A stretch of DNA of 30,650 bases, from contig NZ_LSIC01000198.1 of assembly GCF_001556045.1 (NCBI RefSeq), forward strand, positions 1 to 30,650, written 5' to 3'. A program made the position numbers and the translations under genes. The notes beneath the pieces were generated by a model that was not told the DNA's origin, searched no databases, and worked only from the letters and a program-made list of their open reading frames with translations. Position 1 is the first letter of the stretch, and every line of letters begins with the position of its first letter. The stretch comes from Bradyrhizobium sp. CCH5-F6 (GTDB lineage: Bacteria > Pseudomonadota > Alphaproteobacteria > Rhizobiales > Xanthobacteraceae). Shown in pieces: positions 15,226 through 24,774 of the stretch.

Positions 15226-15325
15226 TTGCGGCATCCGCTCGACATCGTCGCCATGTTCGCCGCGCTTTGGCTGCTCGCATCGATGGTGCTCGACGCGCTG
15301 ACGCCGAAGGAGTTGACGGCGATCA
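15226..15325 (+). CDS. 5' fragment of a small membrane protein, cut by the palindrome centre
   Basis: TTG at 15226 has GAGAGG (15213-15218) seven bases upstream. It opens the frame (M)RHPLDIVAMFAALWLL, continuing ASMVLDALTPKELTAIMI, with one clear membrane helix (about 6-23). Only 33 codons are native. At 15325/15326 the frame runs into the reverse complement of itself and stays open to 15666 by chance. Function and natural length are unknown. The intact gene presumably continues on the true chromosome. Confidence 0.6.
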
Positions 15326-15339
15326 TGATCGCCGTCAAC
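15312..15339. other. Symmetry centre (fold-back junction)
   Basis: The dyad axis lies between bases 15325 and 15326 inside GCGATCATGATCGC (15319-15332). There is no loop or spacer. The axis falls inside an open membrane-protein frame, whose sequence then continues as its own reverse complement. The 14-base core could be a natural short palindrome that seeded the fold-back (inference). It does not look like a designed or conserved site such as a telomere resolution site. Confidence 0.95.
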
Positions 15340-15425
15340 TCCTTCGGCGTCAGCGCGTCGAGCACCATCGATGCGAGCAGCCAAAGCGCGGCGAACATGG
15401 CGACGATGTCGAGCGGATGCCGCAA
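15326..15425 (-). CDS. Mirror copy of the cut membrane-protein 5' fragment
   Basis: Same TTG start (15425), ribosome site and 33 native codons as the left copy, read towards the centre. The two fragments meet head to head at the axis, so neither is a complete gene. Confidence 0.55.
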
Positions 15426-15458
15426 TCCAATGCCTCTCGCGGGATGCGTTATCGTTGT

Positions 15459-15474
15459 GGCCGGAACGCCGGCC
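15459..15474. promoter_or_regulatory. Mirror copy of the 6-bp GC hairpin
   Basis: The same GGCCGG-CGTT-CCGGCC stem, read on the minus strand after the thioesterase stop in this arm. Confidence 0.35.
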
Positions 15475-15491
15475 GTCAAGTCAAAATGCGC

Positions 15492-16400
15492 CTATTCCTC
15501 GTCACTTCCCGGCGTAGGGCGCAGCATGAAGTGGCCGAAAGCCGTGGCGATCGGCTTGGCCGCGTCGTCCTGCCAGGCCCGCGCCTCGAAGGCAACGATA
15601 CGCCGGCCCTGCTTCACGATCGAGACGTTGGCAAACGTATCGAGGGCACGGCCGGAGCGCAGATAGTTGACGGTGAGGCCGATCGGCTTGGGCGGCGCCG
15701 CAGTGCCGAGCTCGCGCGCCACCCCGACGATCGCGGTGGTCTCCAGGAAGGCTCCGGTCATGCCGCCGTGGATCGCGGGCAGGATCGGGTTGCCGATGAT
15801 CTGCGGCGAGAACGGCATCGTCAGCGTGCCGTCGTCGTTGACGCGAATGCCGAGACAGCGCGCAAACGGGCTGTTCGCGAATGGCCCATCCGGGTCTTCC
15901 GGCGCCTCCAGCGTCGGAATGCTGCGCGCATCCATCCTCCGGTCCGCGAGCATGTTGGTGCGGTTGGCGCCGATCATGAAGCAGGCGGTTGCGGTGGCGA
16001 CCGGATCGTCCTCGGATTCCTGATAGGCCGTGGAGCGCACGAAGGCGATCGAGCGGGTCGTGCGATAGCAGACCGAATGCGCCTTGATGTCGAGGCCCGG
16101 CGTCGCCGGCTTCTGATAGTCGATACGCAAGTCCAGGGTTGCGATCGCGCGCGTGCCGTCGAGTGCGAGTTGCACGGCCATGCCGCAGCTCTCGTCCAGC
16201 ATCGCCGTGACGACGCCGCCATGCAGAACGCCGGTCTCGCTGTTGCCAACGAAGACGGGACGGTAGGGCAGGCTGGACCAGGCCTCGGCGGGCGCGAAGC
16301 GGTCGAGCTGGAGCCCGCTGATGTGGCCGTAATCGGAGCGGCGGCCCTTGATCGCCTCGGCGAGTTCCTCGAACGGCAGCGTGACGGGTGGAGTGGACAT
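15492..16400 (-). CDS. Double-hotdog acyl-CoA thioesterase, mirror copy
   Basis: A 302-aa protein identical to that of 14251-15159, with HGG motifs at 60-62 and 211-213. The two copies run towards each other across the centre, 332 bp apart. Identity at every base, including silent sites, means this is not an ordinary paralogue. Confidence 0.85.
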   Translation of the reverse strand: MSTPPVTLPFEELAEAIKGRRSDYGHISGLQLDRFAPAEAWSSLPYRPVFVGNSETGVLHGGVVTAMLDESCGMAVQLALDGTRAIATLDLRIDYQKPATPGLDIKAHSVCYRTTRSIAFVRSTAYQESEDDPVATATACFMIGANRTNMLADRRMDARSIPTLEAPEDPDGPFANSPFARCLGIRVNDDGTLTMPFSPQIIGNPILPAIHGGMTGAFLETTAIVGVARELGTAAPPKPIGLTVNYLRSGRALDTFANVSIVKQGRRIVAFEARAWQDDAAKPIATAFGHFMLRPTPGSDEE

Positions 16401-16534
16401 GGCGCTGTTCTAGACCACTGCCGGGCGCCGCGCAAAACCCGAATGTGCCTCGCAGGTCGCTTGGGCCTCGACAGAGCGGGCCGAAGCGAGGATGGTGGAC
16501 GCTTCGTTCGTCTGAATAGCCGCAAGGAGCGCCC

Positions 16535-16852
16535 ATGGCCGATCCCGAAACGCCCTCGACCGCCCAGGGGCCCGTCACCATTTCGACCTCCAGCGCCGAG
16601 CGGGCGCCGATCATCTATTTCGACGGCGCATCCTGCTTCGGCCACCACAACGGCGCTATCCAGATCGAGCTCGCCGCGAACCTGTTGATGCCGGTCGGCG
16701 CGGCCGTCAGGGTCGACGTAGTCCAGACCGCGCACCTGCGTTGCAGCGTGGCTGCGGCGCTGGCGCTGCGCGAAGCGCTCGACAAGGCACTGGCGATGTA
16801 CAAGCAGGGACAACAGCAGCCGAACGAGGAAATCCCGGCGGTGAAGAACTGA
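16535..16852 (+). CDS. Small DUF3467-like protein, mirror copy
   Basis: A 105-aa protein identical to that at 13799-14116. It has the AAGGAG ribosome site at 16524-16529, is divergent from the thioesterase (134-bp gap with nothing notable) and convergent with the amidase. Function unknown. Confidence 0.73.
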   Translation: MADPETPSTAQGPVTISTSSAERAPIIYFDGASCFGHHNGAIQIELAANLLMPVGAAVRVDVVQTAHLRCSVAAALALREALDKALAMYKQGQQQPNEEIPAVKN

Positions 16853-16892
16853 CGCTGGAAGTACGATCGCCCGTCAGCGCGATGGCGGCTTC

Positions 16893-18362
16893 TCAGCTCA
16901 CATGCACCTTCGGCTTCCTGCCGCCGTTCCACTTGCCGTCCAGCGCGCGTTCGATCTGGGCGGCGAGCTGCAACAGCAGACCGTCATTGGCCTGCTTTGC
17001 GATGGCCTGGATGCCGAGCGGCAGGCCGTGATCCTGGGTCGCCATCGGCATCGAGATCGCCGGCATGCCGCAGAGATTGGCGAGCGGCGTGAAGGCGAAA
17101 TTGCGCCAGAGATTGCCGAACCAGTCGAGCACGTCGGGATTGTCGGAGATGGTCAGGTACTCCTTCGTGCCGACTTTCGGCGTCGGCAGCGCGGTGATCG
17201 GCGTCAGGATCACGTCCCACTGCTCGAAGAAGGCGCCGAAGCCGCGCGAGGTCGTGTTGAACACGCCCTGCATCTTTGCCCGCTCGGCGAAGCTCGTATG
17301 CCGGCCGGCTTCCCAGATGCGAATGTTCATGGGCTCGATCAGGTCTTCCGGCGGTTTTTCCAGGCCGCGTGCAGCGAGCATGTTGGAGATCACCACCGCG
17401 AAGTTCGAGATGTAGCAGGTGGTCTGCGCCGCGAACGCGGCACGGAAATCGATCTCGGGCAGCGCATGGTCGACGTGATGGCCGAGCCCTTCGAGGAAGC
17501 GGCCGGCCTTCTCCAGCTCGGCGGCGATCTCCGGCGTTGCGGTGTAATCGCCCCAGGTGTGCGAGAGCGCAATGCGGAGCTTGCCGGGATCGCGCTTGAT
17601 CATCTCGGAATAGGGCTGCGCCGTGGTCCAGAACGGCATGAACTCGCCGGGCGCCGGTCCCCTTGCGTGGTCGACGAAGGCGGCGGTGTCGCGCACCGAG
17701 CGCGACTGGCAGCCCTGGATCGAGACCAGGCCGGTGAGGTCGGACATGTGCGGGGCGAGCGAGAACACGCCGCGCGAGACCTTCAGCCCGATATTGCCGT
17801 TGACGCCGGCGGGAATGCGGATCGAGCCGCCGCCATCGGTCGCATGCGCGATCGGCACCACGCCGGCCGCGACCATCGCGGCGCTCCCTGCCGACGAGCC
17901 GCAGGTGGTATAATCGGTGTTCCAGGGATTGCGCGTGACATAGACGGCGGGATTATCGGCCGAGCTGCACACGCCGAACTCCGGCGTCGTGGTGCGGCCG
18001 ATCAGGTTGAGGCCGGCCTGGCGGAATTTGCCGGTCAGGAACGTGTCGGTGCTGGCGCGATTGCCGCGCATCAGCAGCGAGCCCATCTCCTGGAGCCGGC
18101 CCTTCATGGTCGGGCCCAGATCCTTCATCAGGAACGGCAGGCCGGCGAACGCGCCGGCGAGGTTGGCGCCGTCCTTGGCAGGGTCGGCGATCACGTCCTC
18201 GAACAGCTCGACCACGCCCGACAGCGCCGGATCGACCTTGGCGACGCCTGCCGCGGCCTGCCGCGCCAATTCCTTCGCCGTCAGCTCGCCCTTGCGCACG
18301 CGCCCCGCCAGCGCGACGCCGTCGTGCTGCGCCCATTCACTCCAGCTCATCGGCAAAGTCAT
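16893..18362 (-). CDS. Amidase signature family hydrolase, mirror copy
   Basis: A 489-aa protein identical to that at 12289-13758, with the Lys80/Ser156/Ser180 triad intact. It starts at ATG 18362, downstream of the ring-opening amidohydrolase copy on the same strand. Confidence 0.88.
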   Translation of the reverse strand: MTLPMSWSEWAQHDGVALAGRVRKGELTAKELARQAAAGVAKVDPALSGVVELFEDVIADPAKDGANLAGAFAGLPFLMKDLGPTMKGRLQEMGSLLMRGNRASTDTFLTGKFRQAGLNLIGRTTTPEFGVCSSADNPAVYVTRNPWNTDYTTCGSSAGSAAMVAAGVVPIAHATDGGGSIRIPAGVNGNIGLKVSRGVFSLAPHMSDLTGLVSIQGCQSRSVRDTAAFVDHARGPAPGEFMPFWTTAQPYSEMIKRDPGKLRIALSHTWGDYTATPEIAAELEKAGRFLEGLGHHVDHALPEIDFRAAFAAQTTCYISNFAVVISNMLAARGLEKPPEDLIEPMNIRIWEAGRHTSFAERAKMQGVFNTTSRGFGAFFEQWDVILTPITALPTPKVGTKEYLTISDNPDVLDWFGNLWRNFAFTPLANLCGMPAISMPMATQDHGLPLGIQAIAKQANDGLLLQLAAQIERALDGKWNGGRKPKVHVS

Positions 18363-18373
18363 GTCGTCAAAAT

Positions 18374-18409
18374 CCCCTTGATGCGGCGCCACCTTCCTTT
18401 CGCAAGGGG
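18374..18409 (-). promoter_or_regulatory. Inverted repeat at the amidase ribosome site, mirror copy
   Basis: CCCCTTG and CAAGGGG arms, the latter holding the Shine-Dalgarno sequence of the amidase copy in this arm. Confidence 0.33.
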
Positions 18410-18467
18410 CATGAATCAACCGAGCCGGCGCGAGGGGCAGGGTTGCGTGGCGCGGAGGGGTGGGCTC

Positions 18468-19577
18468 TCAATCGGAGAGCTGCGCGATGACCGCAACCGG
18501 GCCGCCGCCCGGAGGCCCCTGGTGCTCCGCGCCGCCGGATACGTAGACCGCGCCGGTGCCCGCAAGCCCCGCGATCAGGCCGCCGACCGCGGCGCGAGCG
18601 TGGCGTGTCGAGCTGATGTCGGTGTCCTCCAGCATGGTATGACGCGAGCCGCGCACGCTGCCGTCGGGCGATGCCTCGGCCTTGGCGAAGATGTTGACGA
18701 GCTGGCGGCCCTTCGTCGCCTGCGGCGCGACAGCCAGCCCGACGCTCTGCAATGCGGACATCACCGCCGCTGCGTCGATGGCATCGCTCATGACGGCATG
18801 GCCGATCTCGAACGGGCTCACTGAAGCCGTCGAATTGCCGAGCACGATGACGACGTTGTGCATCAGCTCGATCCCGGCCGAGGTGGAGGCGACTTTCGAG
18901 AACAGATCGTGGCGCCGCAGCACGTCCGCGTCGCCGACATCTGCGGCGATCTCGCCGAGCGCGACCGCAACCCCGAGCGCGGAGGCGCCGCGCGAATAGG
19001 CCATCGAACCGTAGGAGCTCGTCGTCGCCGTCTTGTTGCCGCGCGCGGCCGCGGCCTCGACGCGGTCGCTGGTCAGCAGCGGGCACTTGATCTGCACGAA
19101 ATGGACGTCGGCAGGATCGATGATGCCGGCATCTTCCATCGCGGCCTTCACGGCCTTCGCCGTCTCCGTGATCTGCGCGGAGCGGCCTAGCTCCTCAGGC
19201 AGGAAATCCCGCGTGTGCGCCATGCCGATGCCCAGGCGCTTGCCGGTGACGCGCGCCGGGCGTTCGGCTGCGCGGCGGGTGAACACGGTGATGTGGGGAC
19301 TGAGGACACCTTCGGTGCCGCCGGACATCACGAAGGCGATGCGCTGTTCGACGTCCTCCCGGGACAGGCCGAGCAGCGGCGCGAGGGCCGTGCACAGCGC
19401 CGCGACGGCGTACTCCCGGGTGAAATCATTGACGCCGCCATTGCCTTCGGTCTTGCCCAGGATGGCGAGGATCTCCGTTGGATCGATCGCGCCGGAGCCG
19501 ATCATGCTCATCAATCCGGAAACGTCGCCGGGGCCCTTGGTGGCGATCCTGATGACGCCGACCGATGTCGTCTGCAT
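18468..19577 (-). CDS. Ring-opening amidohydrolase (cyanuric acid hydrolase/barbiturase family), mirror copy
   Basis: A 369-aa protein identical to that at 11074-12183, with all three Ser-Lys pairs (42/85, 164/231, 299/347). It starts at ATG 19577 after GAGGA and is followed by the amidase copy. Confidence 0.88.
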   Translation of the reverse strand: MQTTSVGVIRIATKGPGDVSGLMSMIGSGAIDPTEILAILGKTEGNGGVNDFTREYAVAALCTALAPLLGLSREDVEQRIAFVMSGGTEGVLSPHITVFTRRAAERPARVTGKRLGIGMAHTRDFLPEELGRSAQITETAKAVKAAMEDAGIIDPADVHFVQIKCPLLTSDRVEAAAARGNKTATTSSYGSMAYSRGASALGVAVALGEIAADVGDADVLRRHDLFSKVASTSAGIELMHNVVIVLGNSTASVSPFEIGHAVMSDAIDAAAVMSALQSVGLAVAPQATKGRQLVNIFAKAEASPDGSVRGSRHTMLEDTDISSTRHARAAVGGLIAGLAGTGAVYVSGGAEHQGPPGGGPVAVIAQLSD

Positions 19578-19886
19578 GAGAGTCCTCGTGTGGCATTCGG
19601 TGGTCCGGCACGGGAAACAGTCGTCGAACCGGGACGCCTGTCAAGGTGCCGGCATCGATCGTTTGCATCTCTCCCGTCTGGTCGGAGAAGGCCAGAACCA
19701 TCGGATTTGCGCGCCAGCTTCGCCATTCCAATGATTGTGGCGAGATCGCATCGGTTCAGCAAAAAAATCCTCTGTCGACGATTGACCGCCGCACCTTGAT
19801 GAATCAACCTCGGTTGGTCCATAAGCGGCGTCCCGCGAGCGGGTGGTTCGCCGCCGCATCGCGTGCTTGGACAGAGGGATTCTCGC
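19578..19886. promoter_or_regulatory. 309-bp divergent intergenic region, mirror copy
   Basis: Carries the same candidate signals as 10765-11073: TTGACA -35 (19639-19644, minus strand), the TTGAT-TC-ATCAA dyad (19796-19807) and the tex ribosome site AGAGGG (19873-19878). No gene is seen. Confidence 0.58.
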
Positions 19887-22226
19887 GTGGCAAAAATCAA
19901 CCAGAAAATTGCGCAGGAGCTTGGGGTTCGCGCCGAGCAGGTCGAGGCGGCGGTGACGCTGCTCGACGGCGGCGCTACGGTTCCCTTCATCGCCCGCTAC
20001 CGCAAGGAAGCGACCGGTGCGCTCGACGACGCGCAATTGCGTACCTTGGAGGAGCGCCTAGTCTATCTGCGCGAGCTCGAAGACCGCCGCAAGGCCATCC
20101 TCGAATCGGTTCGCGAGCAGGGCAAGCTCGATGCCGCCCTCGAAGCATCGATCATGGCCGCCGACAGCAAGGCGCGCCTCGAAGACATCTATCTCCCGTT
20201 CAAGCCGAAGCGCCGCACCAAGGCGGAAGTTGCCAAGGAAGCCGGCCTCGAGCCGCTCGCCAATCAGCTGCTGTCGGAGCCAGGCAACGATCCGAAGGTC
20301 GTGGCGGAAAGCTTCGTCAACGCCGAGAAGGGCGTCGCGGATGCAGCCGCCGCGCTGGACGGCGCGCGCGCCATCCTGGTCGAGCGCTTCGACGAGGACG
20401 CCGACTTGATCGGCGCGCTGCGCGAGGAGATGTGGACCAACGCGCGCATGGCCTCCAAGGTGCGCGACGGCAAGAAGACCGAGGGCGAGAAGTTCGCCGA
20501 CTATTTCGATTTCTCCGAGCCGCTGACCAAGCTGCCCTCGCATCGCATCCTCGCGATGTTCCGTGGCGAGAAGGAAGAAATCCTCGATCTGCAAATTCAG
20601 GCCGAGGCCGAAGCGCCGCCGCCGGGCGTGCCGAGCGCCTACGAAATGAAGATCATGAAGCGGTTCGGCATCGCCGACCTCAAGCGCCCCGGCGATCGCT
20701 GGCTGATCGACACCGTGCGCTGGGCCTGGCGCACGAAGATCCAGGTGCATCTCAACATCGATTTGCGCATGCGGCTGTGGAATTCGGCCGAGACCGAGGC
20801 CGTGCGCGTGTTCGCCTCGAACTTGCGCGACCTCTTGCTGGCCGCCCCGGCAGGCACCCGCGTCACCATGGGGCTCGATCCCGGCTACCGCACCGGCGTG
20901 AAGGTCGCGGTCGTCGACGCGACCGGCAAGGTGGTCGACACCACGGCGATCTATCCGCACGAGCCGCAGCGGCAGTGGAACGAGTCGCTGGCGACGCTCG
21001 GCAGGCTGGCGCTGAAACATCGCGTCGAGCTGATCGCGATCGGCAACGGCACCGCCTCGCGCGAGACCGACAAGCTCGCCGCCGACCTCGTCAAGGGCCT
21101 GCCCGAACTGAAGATGACGAAGATCGTCGTGTCCGAGGCCGGCGCCTCGGTCTATTCGGCCTCGGCTTTCGCCTCGGAGGAGTTGCCCGGCCTCGACGTC
21201 ACCCTGCGGGGCGCCGTCTCGATCGCGCGGCGGCTCCAGGACCCGCTCGCCGAGCTCGTCAAGATCGAGCCCAAGGCGATCGGCGTCGGCCAGTATCAGC
21301 ACGACCTCGGCCAGGCCAAGCTCGCAAAATCGCTCGACGCGGTGGTCGAGGATTGCGTGAACGCGGTCGGTGTCGACGTCAACACCGCCTCCGCGCCGCT
21401 GCTTGCGCGCGTGTCCGGCGTCGGCGCAGGCCTTGCGCAGAGCATCGTCGCGCACCGCGACGCCAACGGCCCGTTCAAGTCGCGCAAGGCGCTCAAGGAC
21501 GTGCCGCGGCTCGGACCCAAGGCGTTCGAGCAGTGCGCCGGCTTTTTGCGCATCCTGGGCGGCGAAGACCCGCTCGACGCCTCCGGCGTGCATCCGGAAG
21601 CCTATCCGGTGGTGCGCCGGATTCTGGCGGCGACCAAGAGCGACATCAAGGCGCTGATCGGCAGCAGCGAGATCGTGCGCACGCTCAAGCCCAAGGATTT
21701 CGTCGACGAGACTTTCGGCCTGCCGACCGTCACCGACATCCTGCGCGAGCTCGAAAAGCCCGGCCGCGACCCGCGTCCGGCATTCAAGGCCGCCGTGTTC
21801 AAGGAGGGCGTCGAGGAGATCAAGGATCTCAAGAAGGGCATGATCCTCGAGGGCACCGTGACCAACGTCGCCGCCTTCGGCGCCTTCGTCGACATCGGCG
21901 TGCACCAGGACGGCCTCGTCCATATCTCGGCGATGTCCAAGACCTACATCAAGGATCCGCGCGAGGTGGTGAAGCCGGGCGACATCGTCAAGGTGAAGGT
22001 GCTGGACTTCGAGGTCGCCCGCAAGCGCATCTCGCTGACCTTGCGCCTCGACGACGAGGTCGGCGCCAAGAAGGACGCCCCCGGCATGCAGCGCGACAAC
22101 GGCTCACGCAATCCCGCCCGCATGACCTCCTCGGCGCCGCGCAAACAGGATACCTCCTCCGGCGGCGGCGCCCTCGCCGAAGCGTTGCGCCGTGCGGCCG
22201 AGAAGAACGGTGGCAAGCGGGTGTAA
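19887..22226 (+). CDS. tex: Tex family S1 RNA-binding transcription accessory protein, mirror copy
   Basis: A 779-aa protein identical to that at 8425-10764. It starts at GTG 19887. Domains in order: Tex N-terminal helices, YqgF-like (GLDPGYRTG at 329), helix-hairpin-helix, S1 (about 649-720). Tex is normally single-copy, so two identical copies in one window themselves point to an artefactual duplication. Confidence 0.96.
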   Translation: MAKINQKIAQELGVRAEQVEAAVTLLDGGATVPFIARYRKEATGALDDAQLRTLEERLVYLRELEDRRKAILESVREQGKLDAALEASIMAADSKARLEDIYLPFKPKRRTKAEVAKEAGLEPLANQLLSEPGNDPKVVAESFVNAEKGVADAAAALDGARAILVERFDEDADLIGALREEMWTNARMASKVRDGKKTEGEKFADYFDFSEPLTKLPSHRILAMFRGEKEEILDLQIQAEAEAPPPGVPSAYEMKIMKRFGIADLKRPGDRWLIDTVRWAWRTKIQVHLNIDLRMRLWNSAETEAVRVFASNLRDLLLAAPAGTRVTMGLDPGYRTGVKVAVVDATGKVVDTTAIYPHEPQRQWNESLATLGRLALKHRVELIAIGNGTASRETDKLAADLVKGLPELKMTKIVVSEAGASVYSASAFASEELPGLDVTLRGAVSIARRLQDPLAELVKIEPKAIGVGQYQHDLGQAKLAKSLDAVVEDCVNAVGVDVNTASAPLLARVSGVGAGLAQSIVAHRDANGPFKSRKALKDVPRLGPKAFEQCAGFLRILGGEDPLDASGVHPEAYPVVRRILAATKSDIKALIGSSEIVRTLKPKDFVDETFGLPTVTDILRELEKPGRDPRPAFKAAVFKEGVEEIKDLKKGMILEGTVTNVAAFGAFVDIGVHQDGLVHISAMSKTYIKDPREVVKPGDIVKVKVLDFEVARKRISLTLRLDDEVGAKKDAPGMQRDNGSRNPARMTSSAPRKQDTSSGGGALAEALRRAAEKNGGKRV

Positions 22227-22248
22227 GCTCGGAGGAGAGGTCTATCCA

Positions 22249-22335
22249 CGTCATTGCGAGCGCAGCGAAGCAATCCAGACCGCCTCTGCGGAGGGATCCT
22301 GGATTGCTTCGTCGCAAGAGCTCCTCGCAATGACG
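22249..22335. repeat. Dispersed extragenic palindromic element, mirror copy
   Basis: Same nested inverted repeat as 8316-8402, between the convergent tex and luxR-type copies. Elements of this kind are dispersed through the genome in many copies, but this one is mirrored exactly with its flanks. Confidence 0.9.
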
Positions 22336-22356
22336 AGGAGAGAGGCGCCGCCTCGC

Positions 22357-22728
22357 CTAAAGCTCGATCACGCCGCGGCGCGCCGCATGCGCCACTGCGT
22401 CGGTGCGGCCGGTGGCGTCCAGCTTGTCGAGCAGCGAGCCGACATGGAACTTCACGGTGTGCACGGAGATTCCGAGCTGACGCGCGATCATCTTGTTCGA
22501 GGCGCCCTCGGCCATCAGTGCCAGCACGTCGAGCTCGCGCTGGGTCAGTGCGATATCATCGGGCATGCTGCGCGGATCGCGGGCCACGATCGTCGCCGCA
22601 GCAGACTCGCCCGGCGCAGCGAGACGTAGCCCGGCGACGTTGCCGAGCAGTGCGGCCAGGCGGCCGGCGAGAGCGGGATCGTCGATCTCCAGCGACAGCA
22701 CGATCTCGGGGGCGTCGTCCGCGCTCAC
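22357..22728 (-). CDS. Short LuxR/FixJ-type regulator, mirror copy
   Basis: A 123-aa protein identical to that at 7923-8294. The GTG start at 22728 overlaps the pseudo-HtrA stop by four bases. The LuxR HTH occupies about 60-122; a normal receiver domain is missing. Confidence 0.86.
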   Translation of the reverse strand: MSADDAPEIVLSLEIDDPALAGRLAALLGNVAGLRLAAPGESAAATIVARDPRSMPDDIALTQRELDVLALMAEGASNKMIARQLGISVHTVKFHVGSLLDKLDATGRTDAVAHAARRGVIEL

Positions 22729-23591
22729 GCCTCCGGCCTCTCGCCGACCGTGACCTTGAAGCTGACCGGCTCGCCGCCGCGGCGGGCGGCGACGTCGACC
22801 ACCGCGCCGACGCTCGAAGGCCCGAGCGTCCGCGCCAGCGCACGCACGCCTGACAGTTTCTGGTCGTTGACCGCGACGATCACGTCGCCCTGACGGATGC
22901 CGGCTGCAGCCGAAGGCCCGGCCTTGTCGACATGCATCACCATCGCGCCCATGCCGTCGTCGAGCCGTACCGGCTGGAGCCCGAGGCCGAGATATCCGCG
23001 CGCGATGCGGCCGCGCGTCTCGAGCTGCGCCGCGACGCGCGCGATCGTCGCCGTCGGAATCACCAGCACCCGCCGCGGTCCGAGCACGGCCATCCCGAAG
23101 GCCTCGCCCGATGCGTCGAGCGCAAGCCCGCCTTGCTGGCTGAAGCGCAGGCGCAAATCGAGCTCGATCCGCGCATCGATCTCGCCGCCACGCAGGCTGC
23201 GCCATCCGTTGCCGGATGCCGACACCATGCCGAGCGCCGCGCTTGGCGCATCGCGATCGGTGGCGACCACGACCGACAGCGTGCCGAGAGGCGGGACCGT
23301 GGTAGACAGCTTGACCGGGGCGAGATCGGTGTCGGCGCGCAGCAGCGCAACGTCGGTGGTGTGGTCGCGGCCGACGATCGTCGCGGCGACCGTGCTGCCG
23401 TCGGACAGGCCGATCGTCACCTCGCCTTCGTCGGCCAGCGCCTCGTCGGCGGTGACGATCAGGCCGGGCTTCCAGACGAAGCCGGTGGCGCGGGAGCGAT
23501 GCGAATGCACGGAAACGACGGACGGCGCGGTGTGCGCCACGACGTCCGCGAGCGCTGACGACAGCGAAGACAGAGGCGTGGAATCGGTCAT
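22725..23591 (-). CDS. HtrA-like pseudoprotease with PDZ domain, mirror copy
   Basis: A 288-aa protein identical to that at 7060-7926, with Glu50 and Gln153 in place of the catalytic His and Ser. It starts at ATG 23591 after AGGAG, six bases upstream. Confidence 0.83.
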   Translation of the reverse strand: MTDSTPLSSLSSALADVVAHTAPSVVSVHSHRSRATGFVWKPGLIVTADEALADEGEVTIGLSDGSTVAATIVGRDHTTDVALLRADTDLAPVKLSTTVPPLGTLSVVVATDRDAPSAALGMVSASGNGWRSLRGGEIDARIELDLRLRFSQQGGLALDASGEAFGMAVLGPRRVLVIPTATIARVAAQLETRGRIARGYLGLGLQPVRLDDGMGAMVMHVDKAGPSAAAGIRQGDVIVAVNDQKLSGVRALARTLGPSSVGAVVDVAARRGGEPVSFKVTVGERPEA

Positions 23592-23592
23592 G

Positions 23593-23622
23593 CAAGGCTC
23601 CTGCGAGGTTTCAAGGCTCCTG
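23593..23622 (-). repeat. 11-bp direct repeat at the pseudo-HtrA ribosome site, mirror copy
   Basis: Two CAGGAGCCTTG copies with a 19-base period on the minus strand, the inner one providing the ribosome site. Confidence 0.85.
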
Positions 23623-23662
23623 TAAGCCGCCTTCAATCTGGGATGTCGCGGGTGATTGCGAA

Positions 23663-23680
23663 ACTGGCCGGGTGGCCAGT
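23663..23680. promoter_or_regulatory. 7-bp inverted repeat in the divergent promoter region, mirror copy
   Basis: The ACTGGCC/GGCCAGT dyad between the pseudo-HtrA and VOC copies; candidate operator. Confidence 0.43.
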
Positions 23681-23793
23681 CCTCCGTAGGACCACGGCCG
23701 ACAAACATGTGATTGGGAGGCGCTCACGGGAACGTGTAGCAATCGGGAAATTGCACCAATTGGCCTCAAGCCTCTCCCAGCGAGCCCTGACTC

Positions 23794-24759
23794 ATGACCA
23801 TCGACCTCACCCGCCGCACCCTGCTTCAACTCGCCGGCGCGACGTCGCTTGCGATGGCCGCCGCGGCCGCGGCGCGCGCCGAGGGGACGCCGCAGGGCGG
23901 CGGGCCGACCTATGCGAGCCGCACGCCGATGCGGGTCGGCATGGTGACGCTGCGGGTGAAGAATCTCGGCAAGGTCGCCGACTACTACCGCGACGTAATC
24001 GGGCTCACCGTGATGGAGCGCTCTACCAGCGCGGCCAGGCTCGGCACAAATGGTATCACGCTGCTGGTGCTGGAGGCCCGTCCCGATGCCGCGATCGAGC
24101 CGCGCAACGCCGCCGGCCTCTACCACACCGCCTTCCTGATGCCGACGCGAAAAGACCTCGCGCGCTGGCTGGTGCATGCCGCCTCGCATCGCGTGCCGCT
24201 GTCGGGCTTTGCCGATCACCTCGTCAGCGAGTCCGTCTATCTCGACGACCCCGAGGGCAACGGCATCGAAGTCTATGCCGACCGCGATCCCTCGCAATGG
24301 CAGTGGAGCGAGGGCAGCGTGAAAATGGCGACCGACGAGCTCAACATCCCCGACCTGCTGTCGCTGACCAATACACGCGTCGCCGACTATGCCAAGGCGC
24401 CGGACGGCTTGCGCGTCGGCCACATGCATCTGCGCGTCGGCGATCTCGCGCAGGCCGAGAGCTTCTATCACGGCACGATCGGCCTTGATCCGACGCGCAA
24501 GCGCAACGGCGCCGCGTTCCTGTCATCGGGCCGTTATCACCATCACCTCGGCTTGAATGTCTGGCAGAGCCAGGGCGCCGGCCAGCGCGACGATGCCACC
24601 ACGGGACTTGCATGGTTCTCGCTGGTGACGGCGAAGCAGGACATTCTCGCCGCACAGGAGGAACGCCTGCGCAAGGCCGGTGCGCAGCTCACCACGCTTG
24701 CGAATGGTGTGGAGGCGATCGATCCCTGGGGCACGCGGGTGCGGCTGCTCAAGGTGTGA
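23794..24759 (+). CDS. Tat-exported two-module VOC protein, mirror copy
   Basis: A 321-aa protein identical to that at 5892-6857, with a twin-arginine signal at Arg7-Arg8 and VOC modules at about 47-165 and 207-320. Convergent with the GGDEF copy, 15 bp between stops. Confidence 0.83.
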   Translation: MTIDLTRRTLLQLAGATSLAMAAAAAARAEGTPQGGGPTYASRTPMRVGMVTLRVKNLGKVADYYRDVIGLTVMERSTSAARLGTNGITLLVLEARPDAAIEPRNAAGLYHTAFLMPTRKDLARWLVHAASHRVPLSGFADHLVSESVYLDDPEGNGIEVYADRDPSQWQWSEGSVKMATDELNIPDLLSLTNTRVADYAKAPDGLRVGHMHLRVGDLAQAESFYHGTIGLDPTRKRNGAAFLSSGRYHHHLGLNVWQSQGAGQRDDATTGLAWFSLVTAKQDILAAQEERLRKAGAQLTTLANGVEAIDPWGTRVRLLKV

Positions 24760-24774
24760 TCGAAGGCGGCAGCT

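Larger units (their letters stand above)
1..15325 (+). repeat. Left arm of a perfect 2 x 15,325 bp inverted repeat
   Basis: The first half of the window equals the reverse complement of the second half. I compared the outer 50 bases, the 3.6 kb intergenic region, the 8.3 kb repeat, the 7.0 kb intergenic region and the centre, and all match exactly. All open reading frames pair at x and 30651-x with identical proteins. The arm holds twelve complete or near-complete genes plus one cut gene. No spacer separates the arms. The absence of any divergence, even in non-coding DNA, argues for a recent or artefactual origin. Confidence 0.98.

Noticed and set aside
15172..15666. 164-aa open frame spanning the centre (and its mirror, 14985-15479)
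   Set aside because: Its second half is the reverse complement of its first half; it exists only because of the fold-back. Only the first 33 codons from 15226 look like real protein.
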